The notes beneath the pieces were generated by a model. The model was not told the origin of the DNA and ran no database searches. It worked only from the letters and a program-made list of their open reading frames with translations. A program made the translations under genes and the position numbers. From positions 1 to 64,000 of the forward strand of contig JAHXHS010000013.1 of the NCBI GenBank assembly GCA_025656455.1: DNA of 64,000 nucleotides, in the 5' to 3' direction. Source of the DNA: Candidatus Thiodiazotropha sp. (ex Epidulcina cf. delphinae). GTDB taxonomy: Bacteria > Pseudomonadota > Gammaproteobacteria > Chromatiales > Chromatiaceae. Positions within the stretch are counted from its first letter, which is position 1. Each line of letters begins with the position of its first letter. Below, piece by piece: positions 7,293 through 15,427 of this stretch.

Positions 7293-10200
7293 ATGAAGCG
7301 AAATCACCTACCATTCGATATTCTAAGCAAATTAACCATTCTCGCTACTATGTTTATATTTATCCTGTCGATGGGTATGGGGGCAGCCTGGGCTGACGAC
7401 GACGATGACGATGACGATGATAAGCATGAGCATGAAGAACACTCAGGCGATGGAAATGGAAACGATCAGCTTCTTCTACCCAAGAATACCTTCAATATCA
7501 TGATGAACTACGAACTCGGGATGCATTGCACCGGTTTCGAGTTCGCCTATTGTTGTGTGCTTCCGCCCTATAACTCCATTCTCGCCCAGGTGGTGAAGAC
7601 CCAGCAGAGCGAGAAGGGTCAGTCGGCCTTTGCCCGTCTCCTGGAGGGTGATCCGAATCTGGGGCTCGATGCCCTGGGGCGCCAGACCGTGCTGCGGGAT
7701 CCCGATCTCGGCGCTAACGGCGAGTTTCAGAAATATGTGCTTGAGTATTGGCATGATGCGCAGCCTCGCGTAACCCGTCCTAACGTGGTGCCTCAGACCT
7801 CTACCCTGATCAGTGCGGTGGAAGGCAACTCCCTGCTGATGTGGAATACCGTTGCCGATTCGGCGGCTGTCAATCCGGACGGTTCGCTGAAATTTTCCGG
7901 TAAAGACGGCAACCCGACCTGGCATGGCGTGTCGGGGGCGATGCTGGGCGACGGTGATTTCAACGATCCGACCGATGATTACTGGAATGCGGTATGGAAT
8001 CACCTCTATATCTATGCCGACCTGGAGGGCTCGAATCCCAACAACTCCACTGCCGAGATCGACAAGATCCACCTCGGTGTAACAGGGCATATCGAGTTTC
8101 CCGACGACTGCGGCGCGGGCCTGCATCCGATGGGACCGGTCACTCAGAACGGTTTGCCGAGCAATCCCGCGGTGCCTAACGATTGCGGCGGCAACTCCAA
8201 CGGCAACGTGCTGACCTTCTCAGGGGAGCATGGCACGGTCGTCTACACGCGCATGAAGGTGTTGGAAAACCTGCCGATCACCCTGACCTCGCCACGAATC
8301 TGGGAAGCCTTGGGGCTTCCGCTGACACCGTTCGAGGACTCCATCAATTTCTTCGCCGACCCGGGCGCGATGTTCGAAGACTCGGTCCGTCCGTTCGTGG
8401 CGATGAAGGCGCGCCTGCGTCACTATGACGAGAACGCCTACGGCGGGATGGGCGAGCCGGTGTTGCAGAACGGCGTACCGGTCGAGGGTTTTGGAACGGC
8501 CCCCATCGATATCCCCAATTGCGAGCGCTGCCATTCGGAGGTGGACACCGTTAATTCACCGCACCGGACCGGGGATGAGATCTGGTCCAAGGTCCAGCAG
8601 GAGTATGACTTCTGGATGAGCTATTACGGCATCACAGCCGGGGATTCGGATTGGTATCCACGACTCAAGAGCGCCGCCATCAGTATCCTTGGACTGCACG
8701 ACAGGGAGCACGGCACCGGTTTCCTGGACAACTATCCAGCCTGTACCACGCCAGTAGAGTGTGACGCCCTGGCCGCCGACATGTCGGCGGAGAACGGTCG
8801 TACGATCCTGGCTCAGAGCACCCGCATCGGCAACACCACGGTGCTTTGTCAGCGCTGCCATGCGGACAATGTCATCGCCCAGGTCAAATCAGCGTCATTT
8901 ACCGACGATCAAGGTAATGACAAGGTTATCCTGCCCATGTCCGAAGCCATCCATCAGACCCATCGCGGTGTCGGAGAGGGTGGTCCGATCGTCTTTACCG
9001 ACAGTCTCGGCCGGTTCGGCGGCTGTCAGGGATGCCATCCGGCGCATCGCTCCAATGGTGACATGGCAGGCTATCCGATCACCGAGAGCGGGGACAACTT
9101 CTATGCCGAGACAGACAACCGTCTCGGGGCAGGGGGCTGCTTTGTCGGACGTGACGTGCATTCGAATCCCTTCAAGGATATCGATGGCGCCGGCACCCCC
9201 GAGCATCTAACCGCTATCGGCGAATGGCTGAGGGACAATGTCTCCCGCAACCAAGCCGGTCTGGCAGGGAGCGACAGGGACAACCGGGGCATCTGGTGCA
9301 CCAACTGTCACAACCAATTGAGCCAGGAGATCTGGAAGAAGGAGAACATGGAGGATCTGGTTCATGATGTGCCGGGTCCGGGCGCGACCAACATCCGCGC
9401 CTTGGCGTCACTGGACGATATCGCCGCAACGGTGGGCGTCAGCACCCAGCAGGCGCTCGATTGGCTCGATCCCAGGGATCCGAATGTGTTCCCTGCCGAC
9501 GGCGCTATCCGAGTCAATGAGGAGACGATGGCTATCTGGCGCCGCGACCCGGGTCTCTGCGCCTACTTGGGCGGCAGTACGGATCCGGCTATCGACGCCA
9601 CCCTCGCCACCATCGAAGTCGCGGGCGACACCACCGCCTGTACCACGGGTGCGGCGGCACCGGGCCCGGACTGCAACGGTGACGGTAATCCGGACTTCCA
9701 GATCTGCGGCAGCTTTGACGGTGATGGGGACTTCAGTGTCAATATCCTGGATTTCTGCACCACCAGCGACTGTGTGGCGGCCGCCCAGGAGACACTGAGC
9801 GGATCCATGGCTGCCGCCGTTCCCTTCTCGGCGGCAACCGATGGCCGTGACCATTGGCTGGCGGCGGGCGAGCCCCATTGCGCGGACTGCCATACCGCGC
9901 CCTATGTGGAACAGAGCGGCCATATCAATGCCTATCCGCCGTTCAACTACCCGCGTAAGGCGAGTCTGATGCGCTACTCCCGCGGCCATCGGGACATCAC
10001 CTGCCAGGGGTGTCATGAGTCGATTCACGGTCTCTATCCGGTGGCGCCTCATCTCAATGAGGGTCCCGGAGTCGACGGCGTGGACGCCACGAGTTATGCC
10101 CAGGCTGCCTATCTCAACAGTGACGACAGCCATGGTCCGCTGAAGTGCGGCTCTTGCCACATGTACAAGACCCTTGCCGACAACTCTGACGCCCAGATCC

Positions 10201-10667
10201 CGGCGCGGGTCTGCGGGCCGGGCGAGGATCGGGGTAATTGTGACAAGGGTGACGGTTTGAGCTTCGACGGGACACCGATCGCTACCGACTTCGATGCGGC
10301 TGTCAGTTGGGCCCATACCTTTACCGACGAGCACGATCCTCGCCAGGACTTCTGCGTCAGCTGCCATGAGAATGAGAACAACGAGATCAGTGTAACGGAA
10401 GGTGAATGGCTCGAGCACGCTATGAAGGGCCGGGTCTCACGCAAGACCATGGATCAGGTTGAGGTGCTGGTCTCCGGAGCGGTGTTTGGATCCGATGATC
10501 CCCGCAACACCGTCTGTCGGGGTTGTCACGGTGACGAATGGCAAGAGGTGGCCTGCGACGGAGAGGATGGCCAGGAGTGGAAACTCCATCTCGCCGAAGG
10601 CAGGGTCTCGGAGTCGGTTTGGGAACATGTCTCCATGGATCGCACCGGCACGACCTGCGGTTGGTAA
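7293..10667 (+). CDS. Large exported multihaem c-type cytochrome (nine CxxCH motifs)
   Basis: The 1124-residue precursor has a Sec signal (LTILATMFIFILSMGMGAAWA), then an Asp-rich, His-containing stretch (D9-KHEHEEH) likely to bind metal. The haem motifs are CERCH (about residue 410), CQRCH (519), CQGCH (578), CTNCH (668), CADCH (862), CQGCH (903), CGSCH (951), CVSCH (1019) and CRGCH (1074). A large N-terminal domain without haem carries YELGMHCTGFEFAYCC. Near residues 790-815 two DxNGDG/DGDGD loops resemble dockerin-type calcium sites. It is probably periplasmic or surface-exposed and moves electrons. Partner and substrate cannot be told. It is followed by a terminator and a PpiC-type chaperone. 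Confidence 0.85.
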   Translation: MKRNHLPFDILSKLTILATMFIFILSMGMGAAWADDDDDDDDDKHEHEEHSGDGNGNDQLLLPKNTFNIMMNYELGMHCTGFEFAYCCVLPPYNSILAQVVKTQQSEKGQSAFARLLEGDPNLGLDALGRQTVLRDPDLGANGEFQKYVLEYWHDAQPRVTRPNVVPQTSTLISAVEGNSLLMWNTVADSAAVNPDGSLKFSGKDGNPTWHGVSGAMLGDGDFNDPTDDYWNAVWNHLYIYADLEGSNPNNSTAEIDKIHLGVTGHIEFPDDCGAGLHPMGPVTQNGLPSNPAVPNDCGGNSNGNVLTFSGEHGTVVYTRMKVLENLPITLTSPRIWEALGLPLTPFEDSINFFADPGAMFEDSVRPFVAMKARLRHYDENAYGGMGEPVLQNGVPVEGFGTAPIDIPNCERCHSEVDTVNSPHRTGDEIWSKVQQEYDFWMSYYGITAGDSDWYPRLKSAAISILGLHDREHGTGFLDNYPACTTPVECDALAADMSAENGRTILAQSTRIGNTTVLCQRCHADNVIAQVKSASFTDDQGNDKVILPMSEAIHQTHRGVGEGGPIVFTDSLGRFGGCQGCHPAHRSNGDMAGYPITESGDNFYAETDNRLGAGGCFVGRDVHSNPFKDIDGAGTPEHLTAIGEWLRDNVSRNQAGLAGSDRDNRGIWCTNCHNQLSQEIWKKENMEDLVHDVPGPGATNIRALASLDDIAATVGVSTQQALDWLDPRDPNVFPADGAIRVNEETMAIWRRDPGLCAYLGGSTDPAIDATLATIEVAGDTTACTTGAAAPGPDCNGDGNPDFQICGSFDGDGDFSVNILDFCTTSDCVAAAQETLSGSMAAAVPFSAATDGRDHWLAAGEPHCADCHTAPYVEQSGHINAYPPFNYPRKASLMRYSRGHRDITCQGCHESIHGLYPVAPHLNEGPGVDGVDATSYAQAAYLNSDDSHGPLKCGSCHMYKTLADNSDAQIPARVCGPGEDRGNCDKGDGLSFDGTPIATDFDAAVSWAHTFTDEHDPRQDFCVSCHENENNEISVTEGEWLEHAMKGRVSRKTMDQVEVLVSGAVFGSDDPRNTVCRGCHGDEWQEVACDGEDGQEWKLHLAEGRVSESVWEHVSMDRTGTTCGW

Positions 10668-10678
10668 CAGACTGAACC

Positions 10679-10708
10679 ATCCTTGTCTGCCTATCGGCCG
10701 GCAAGGAT
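10679..10708 (+). other. Hairpin downstream of the multihaem cytochrome gene
   Basis: ATCCTTG (10679-10685) pairs with CAAGGAT (10702-10708) around a 16-base loop. No T-tract follows. It lies 12 bases after the cytochrome stop and could protect the transcript 3' end, ahead of the true terminator at 10719. Confidence 0.5.
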
Positions 10709-10718
10709 GACCATGTCC

Positions 10719-10750
10719 GGGAGGGGAGACCGTGTTTCCCCTCCCTTTTT
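10719..10750 (+). terminator. Rho-independent terminator after the cytochrome gene
   Basis: The nine-base stem GGGAGGGGA (10719-10727) pairs with TCCCCTCCC (10737-10745), followed by TTTTT. It separates the cytochrome gene from the PpiC-type gene, so the latter needs its own promoter or partial read-through. Confidence 0.85.
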
Positions 10751-10880
10751 ATCAACAAGGCCGTTTTCAGAACAACTAACAATCCACAAACACGACTATG
10801 GGAAAATACCCTTTAGATTCGTATCTTCGCCCATCCAGATGGGCGGACTCGATGAGAATAACAGGGTAAGTGGAGGCGAA

Positions 10881-12320
10881 ATGCAACGTTTTTTGACATT
10901 GATTAGCTGCTGTTTTCTTGCCACGGCCGCATGGGGAGAGGCAGGACTTCCGGCAGGCGAACAGCCGAGCGGTATTCTGGCGCGGGTGGACGACAGCGTC
11001 ATAACCTTTTCACAACTCAATACCCAGTTGAACAGCACGGCTGTGGTTGGGCTCTCAACACCGGCATTGGGAACCCCCGAACGCCGGACCGTCATGTTAA
11101 CCCTCCTTGACAAGGCAATCAGCGTCAACCTGCTCTACCTGGACGCCGTCAACAAGGGGCTGAAGGAGGATCCGCAATATCAACAGGAGATGAAAGACTA
11201 TGCAGACGGCATGCTTGTCGGTTTGTATCGTAAACACTACCTGAATACCGATGTCGCCGTCGGTGAAGAGGAGATTGTACGCTACAAGGAGAAGCATTTC
11301 GCCAAGGGCGCTGACCTGGATGAGCGTCTGCGGCCCCTCATCGAGGCAAAAATCAAAAAGGCGAAATATGTGCAGCGCAAGGCCGGACTTCAAAAGCACT
11401 TACGCGCAGGCTTGAATGTCAAGATATATTCCGAGCATTTGCTACCGGAAGAGGATGACCTGCGCAGCGACGACCAACTGATTGCCGAGGTCGGCGAAGG
11501 CAAGGTTAGCTGGGGCGAAGTCAAGAAGTATCTGATCACGCTTAACAATGCTGTCGATATCGAGAGGCGCCTGGCGTCCCTGGATGAACTGATCGACAAT
11601 GATTTATTGGCGAAAAAGGGACGTGAGGCCGGATTGGAGCAGGACCCTGGCTATCGGTCTGCGCTGGCGGAGTTCAGCAAGACTCGCCTGGTCAATCGCT
11701 ATCGCAGCGAATTAGTGCGTGGCATGGAGCCGACAACGCAGGAGTTGCGAGACTATTATGCAAAACACCGGCAGCACATCGCCTTTAAGGAGCACCGTAA
11801 GCTACAGATGGCCGTGCTCAGGGATCAGGAAACGGCGCAACAGCTCAAGGCAAAGATTGAGAAGGGCGAGCTTACCCTCTATCAGGTGGCGATGGACTAC
11901 TCCATCGACCCCAGGGCCAGGCAGACGATGGGTGATTTCGGTTGGGTCGAGGAGGGCAGTGGTTTCCCTGAACTGGATGAATTGGCCTTCGTCCTAGAGG
12001 TCGGCGAATTGGGTGGTCCCGTGCAGACTCCTGCCGGTTGGCATCTGTTAGTGGTGAGCGATCAAAGGCCTTCCAGATACACCGATATCGACGATGACGA
12101 GACACAGGCGCAGACACGCCGGCTGCTACTTAAGGAAAAACTCAATGAGTATGTGGTGGGGCTTCGCAAGCAGGATTATCCGGTCATGGTCTATGCAGAT
12201 AACCTGAATCGTTTGATGCAAGCGGAGGCGCAGTGGATCGCCGCCAAGAGTAAGGAGATGGAGGCCAACCCGGAGCGCGCGCGGCTGATTCTTGACGAAA
12301 TGCGTTCGCTGGTTGAATAG
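10881..12320 (+). CDS. Periplasmic PpiC/SurA-type peptidyl-prolyl isomerase
   Basis: The ATG at 10881 follows GTGGAGGCGAA and begins a signal peptide (LTLISCCFLATAAWG), which makes it preferable to the longer upstream frame. The mature region (479 residues in all) has two parvulin-like chaperone repeats. Each has a GILARVDDSVITFSQLNT or LIAEVGEGKVSWGEVKKYL start. A PpiC rotamase domain lies at about residues 265-380 (LYQVAMDYSIDPRARQTMGDFGWV, then ELGGPVQTPAGWHLLVV). The family folds exported proteins. Placed directly after a giant multihaem cytochrome, it may assist that protein's folding or outer-membrane passage (inference). LISC resembles a lipobox but lies too near the N-terminus to be convincing. 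Confidence 0.85.
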   Translation: MQRFLTLISCCFLATAAWGEAGLPAGEQPSGILARVDDSVITFSQLNTQLNSTAVVGLSTPALGTPERRTVMLTLLDKAISVNLLYLDAVNKGLKEDPQYQQEMKDYADGMLVGLYRKHYLNTDVAVGEEEIVRYKEKHFAKGADLDERLRPLIEAKIKKAKYVQRKAGLQKHLRAGLNVKIYSEHLLPEEDDLRSDDQLIAEVGEGKVSWGEVKKYLITLNNAVDIERRLASLDELIDNDLLAKKGREAGLEQDPGYRSALAEFSKTRLVNRYRSELVRGMEPTTQELRDYYAKHRQHIAFKEHRKLQMAVLRDQETAQQLKAKIEKGELTLYQVAMDYSIDPRARQTMGDFGWVEEGSGFPELDELAFVLEVGELGGPVQTPAGWHLLVVSDQRPSRYTDIDDDETQAQTRRLLLKEKLNEYVVGLRKQDYPVMVYADNLNRLMQAEAQWIAAKSKEMEANPERARLILDEMRSLVE

Positions 12321-12331
12321 TTTTAGCGGCT

Positions 12332-12368
12332 TATTAACCCGGCAACCTGTTAGGTCGCCGGGTTAATA
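12332..12368. repeat. Minimal copy of the TATTAACCCGGC palindromic element
   Basis: TATTAACCCGGC (12332-12343) and GCCGGGTTAATA (12357-12368) are perfect complements. ACCT and AGGT extend the stem past one mismatch, around a GTT loop. It looks like a modular element reduced to its two arms. It lies 11 bases after the PpiC gene stop and could serve as a transcript-end hairpin. Confidence 0.8.
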
Positions 12369-12586
12369 GTATCCAGGGCAGGGCATTGCCTGCCTGGGAT
12401 CGGTTCCTAGTCCGGCTGCGGAAACGATTATCAAGTATTGTCAAAGCTGCACAAAAGCATTTTCGTTTGGTCAGCCCGATCTCTTTGGAAAACCTGATCT
12501 GACGGCCTTGTTGCGAGGCGTCCGCCTTTTCGCTGTTCAGCCGATATTTACTGGAAGGTTTGGTTTTTTACACTATCTTTAATAAT

Positions 12587-12785
12587 TATTAACCCGGCGA
12601 CCCAATAGGTTGTATTCAGGGCTTCAAGCAGGCTCTTGATCAAGGCGTGGCGCGCCGCCAAGGGTTGATTCCCTTGGCAAGCGCCACAACACCGAGCAAG
12701 GGGCTGCTTGAAGCCCCTAACCGATTGATATTTAAACGACAGGCCGCTGTGTGCCAGCCTACAGACAGCGTTGTCATATTGCTGG
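12587..12785. repeat. Modular palindromic element, copy 2 (one arm missing)
   Basis: The left arm starts TATTAACCCGGCGACCCAAT at 12587. The GGGCTTCAAG...CTTGAAGCCC hairpin module follows (about 12618-12715), then the GGCCGCTGTGTGCCAGCCTA module near 12742-12761. Module order matches copy 1 read on the opposite strand, down to the linker CCTAACCGATTGAT. There is no second TATTAACC arm, so the copy is truncated at one end. Confidence 0.75.
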
Positions 12786-12920
12786 GTGGATACTAACTCG
12801 CCCGGATATTCCACCCGGCCGCTGATATTGTGAATTAACCATCTGATTTAACATGTAATATTTAGAATATTAGCAAACTGCAAAGTGTTACCTGGCAACG
12901 CTGAACGCACCCGCGTACCA

Positions 12921-13007
12921 ATCTCGTCGCTCAGGGACGGTATTTCCTCAATCATCAATAGCTTAGGCTATTGACTCAATCAGAAATCTGTCCCTGAGCG
13001 ACGAGAT
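12921..13007. repeat. Nested inverted repeat upstream of the HD-GYP gene
   Basis: ATCTCGTCGCTCAGGGAC (12921-12938) and its perfect 18-bp complement (12990-13007) enclose a smaller palindrome, CAATAGC-TTAG-GCTATTG, near 12956-12973. It ends 57 bases before the HD-GYP start. It may be a small mobile element or a transcript structure; there is no T-tract for termination. Confidence 0.7.
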
Positions 13008-13064
13008 CGGCACGATCATTCTGAATAGGTGCGGTCTAGGAACAATGGAAACTAGGATAAGGAC

Positions 13065-15395
13065 ATGTGGCAAACAGATGCATTGGTGGGGTCAGGGCGT
13101 CGGGGGCAAATGGGATTATTACCCCCATGGCAGATTAAGGATCTCTTCCCTTCTTCACGGATACTGAGCCTCGCGGGGCTCTCGGTATGCCTGCTTGCCT
13201 GGATTGCCCAACACAACTATCTACTGTTTCACACTTTGGTAGAACTGTTCTCCGTCGGTGTGGGCCTGTTGGTTGGGGTGATTGCCTTGTATAGCTACCC
13301 CTTCTCAAGAAATCATTACCTGGCATTTCTTGGTTGCGCCTATCCCTGGATCGCGGGCATCGACCTGCTCCATACCCTGGCCTACTCGGGGATGAATATC
13401 TTTCCCAACAGCGGCGGGAATTTGGCTACCCAGCTTTGGATTTGCGCCCGCTACCTGGAAGCCTTGGTGTTATTGGTGGCGCCCGTATTTATCTCAACCA
13501 GGCTAATGCTGGAAAGGGTCCACACAGGGTTGGGGATCAGTGCGTTGGGATTGGTGGGATTGGTTTTTTTGGGACTGTTTCCCAATGCCTTTATCGAAGG
13601 CCAGGGGCTTACGGCCTTCAAGATTGGCAGTGAGTACATCATCATTCTATTGCTGATTGGGGCGACCTTTCACCTGTATCGCCAGAGTGCGGCGATCGAT
13701 CCCAATATCTACAAGCTAATGACCGCGTCACTGGTGTTCACCATGGGGGCCGAGTTGCTATTCACCTTCTACGTCAGCGTATACGGCATCTCCAATCTGT
13801 TCGGCCATCTGTTCAAGCTAGTATCGTTTGTGTTGATCTTCTTCGGCATTGTCCACACCGGCCTGCGGGAGCCCTTCAGGATCGTGCAGCGGCAGAGCTC
13901 AACCTATGATGCCATCCCGGATGAGATTATGGTGGTGGATCGAAACGGCGTTGTGTATCAAATCAACCAAGCGGTGCGTCAGCGCTTGAGCACAAGCTAT
14001 TGGGATGCCCTGGGCGATGATCTGCATGGACGGTTTCACACCCATGCCGTTGACCGGGAACAGTGTCCCGTCTGTAGTGCCATCCGGGAGGGCAATCAGC
14101 TGGATGGGGTGGAGATGTATTATCCCGAGACCGATGAGTGGCGGGAGATTAGCCTGACCACTATATTCCTGCCGGAGCAGTTGCAGGGTATCATTCATGT
14201 CAGCAGGGACATTACGCGGCAGAAAAAAGCCGAAATGCAGCTGGCCAAGCTCAATCGTGCGCTGTATACCATTACCGGTAGCAACCACTCCCTGGCGCAT
14301 GCCTCCAATGAATCCGAGTTGCTGGACGATATCTGCCACATTATCGTGGAGCGAGGTGGGTACCGTATTGCCTGGGTGGCCCTGAACATGCCGGAGGACC
14401 AGGAGGAGAGGATGGCATCGATCGCCATTGCAGGCAGCACGCAAGAGGCGGATCTCCACCGTTTTACAACCGCAGTGATTGAGGATAGGAACCCGATGAA
14501 TCCCGTCAACCGGGTGATTCGTTCATTAACCAAAGTGGTCATAAACGATATTGCGGTGGAACTGGCATCGAGCCGATGGCCGGACTTGGCCAGCCGATAC
14601 GGCTTGGCCTCCTTGATGGTCTACCCACTCATCGACCATCACAATGATCCATTGGGAATCTTGATGATCGGCTCCGAACAGCCCGATAGTTTTATCGGGG
14701 AAGAACTCCACGTCCTGCAGGAGTTAGCAGACGACCTGTCGTTCGGGCTGTGTGCGCTGCGCGCCCATAGCGCCCGTGAACAGGCAGAGCGACAGGCCCA
14801 GGACTGGTATGAGAAATATGGACATGCCATGCGCCAGACCATCACCACCCTGGCCTCCACCCTGGAAAAACGCGATCCCTATACGGCGGGCCATCAGCAG
14901 CGGGTTGCTGATTTGGCATCCGCAATCGCCCGACAAATGGGACTGGATGAATTTGCGGTGGAGGGCGTGTACATGGGCGGAGCGGTTCATGATGTCGGTA
15001 AGATGTACGTGCCCTCGGAAATACTGAATCGTCCGGGGCGTCTGAGTGAACAGGAGTTCTCCATCGTCAAATCCCATCCCACGGTGGGTTTCGACATCAT
15101 CAAGGACGTGGAATTTCCCTGGCCGGTTGCCGAAATGGTGTATCAACACCACGAGCGTCTGGACGGCAGCGGGTACCCTCAGGGTCTACATGGAGAGGCC
15201 ATCAGCCAAGGTGCGCGCATCCTGGCGGTGGCGGATGTGGTTGAAGCGATCGCCTCCCATCGACCGTATCGTCCCGGTCTGGGGATCGATGCCGCATTGG
15301 ATGAAGTCACGAAACGGGCAGGCACCTGGTATGACCCCCAGGTGGTGAAACACTGTGTTTCCCTGTTTCGTGATGCCGACTACCGGATTCAATAA
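13065..15395 (+). CDS. MASE3-PAS-GAF-HD-GYP cyclic-di-GMP phosphodiesterase
   Basis: The 776-residue protein has an N-terminal membrane sensor of about seven or eight helices (residues 30-265) of the MASE3 type, including YPWIAGIDLLHTLAYSGM. A PAS-like domain follows (about 280-385; DEIMVVDRNGVVYQINQAVRQRL), then GAF (about 400-565) and a C-terminal HD-GYP domain (about 590-770). The HD motif is AVHDVGKMYVP near residue 642 and the GYP motif is LDGSGYPQGLHG near 702. Upstream histidines GHQQR and YQHHERLD are also kept, so hydrolysis of c-di-GMP is expected. The next gene encodes a GGDEF-EAL protein 32 bases downstream, likely in the same operon. Confidence 0.9.
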   Translation: MWQTDALVGSGRRGQMGLLPPWQIKDLFPSSRILSLAGLSVCLLAWIAQHNYLLFHTLVELFSVGVGLLVGVIALYSYPFSRNHYLAFLGCAYPWIAGIDLLHTLAYSGMNIFPNSGGNLATQLWICARYLEALVLLVAPVFISTRLMLERVHTGLGISALGLVGLVFLGLFPNAFIEGQGLTAFKIGSEYIIILLLIGATFHLYRQSAAIDPNIYKLMTASLVFTMGAELLFTFYVSVYGISNLFGHLFKLVSFVLIFFGIVHTGLREPFRIVQRQSSTYDAIPDEIMVVDRNGVVYQINQAVRQRLSTSYWDALGDDLHGRFHTHAVDREQCPVCSAIREGNQLDGVEMYYPETDEWREISLTTIFLPEQLQGIIHVSRDITRQKKAEMQLAKLNRALYTITGSNHSLAHASNESELLDDICHIIVERGGYRIAWVALNMPEDQEERMASIAIAGSTQEADLHRFTTAVIEDRNPMNPVNRVIRSLTKVVINDIAVELASSRWPDLASRYGLASLMVYPLIDHHNDPLGILMIGSEQPDSFIGEELHVLQELADDLSFGLCALRAHSAREQAERQAQDWYEKYGHAMRQTITTLASTLEKRDPYTAGHQQRVADLASAIARQMGLDEFAVEGVYMGGAVHDVGKMYVPSEILNRPGRLSEQEFSIVKSHPTVGFDIIKDVEFPWPVAEMVYQHHERLDGSGYPQGLHGEAISQGARILAVADVVEAIASHRPYRPGLGIDAALDEVTKRAGTWYDPQVVKHCVSLFRDADYRIQ

Positions 15396-15427
15396 TCGTT
15401 CGCGCCGAGTATGGATTTTTGTCTGTA

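Larger units (their letters stand above)
12321..13064. other. Repeat-rich 744-bp spacer
   Basis: No gene is seen. The spacer holds a minimal palindromic element (12332-12368) and a GC hairpin with arms ATCCAGGGCAGG and CCTGCCTGGGAT around 12370-12399. It also holds a one-ended modular element (12587-12785) and a nested 18-bp inverted repeat (12921-13007). The promoter of the HD-GYP gene presumably lies in the last 60 bases. Confidence 0.6.

Noticed and set aside
9408..10418. Long minus-strand frame of 336 residues within the multihaem cytochrome gene
   Set aside because: It is the antisense shadow of a GC-rich gene whose plus-strand frame has nine CxxCH motifs and a signal peptide.
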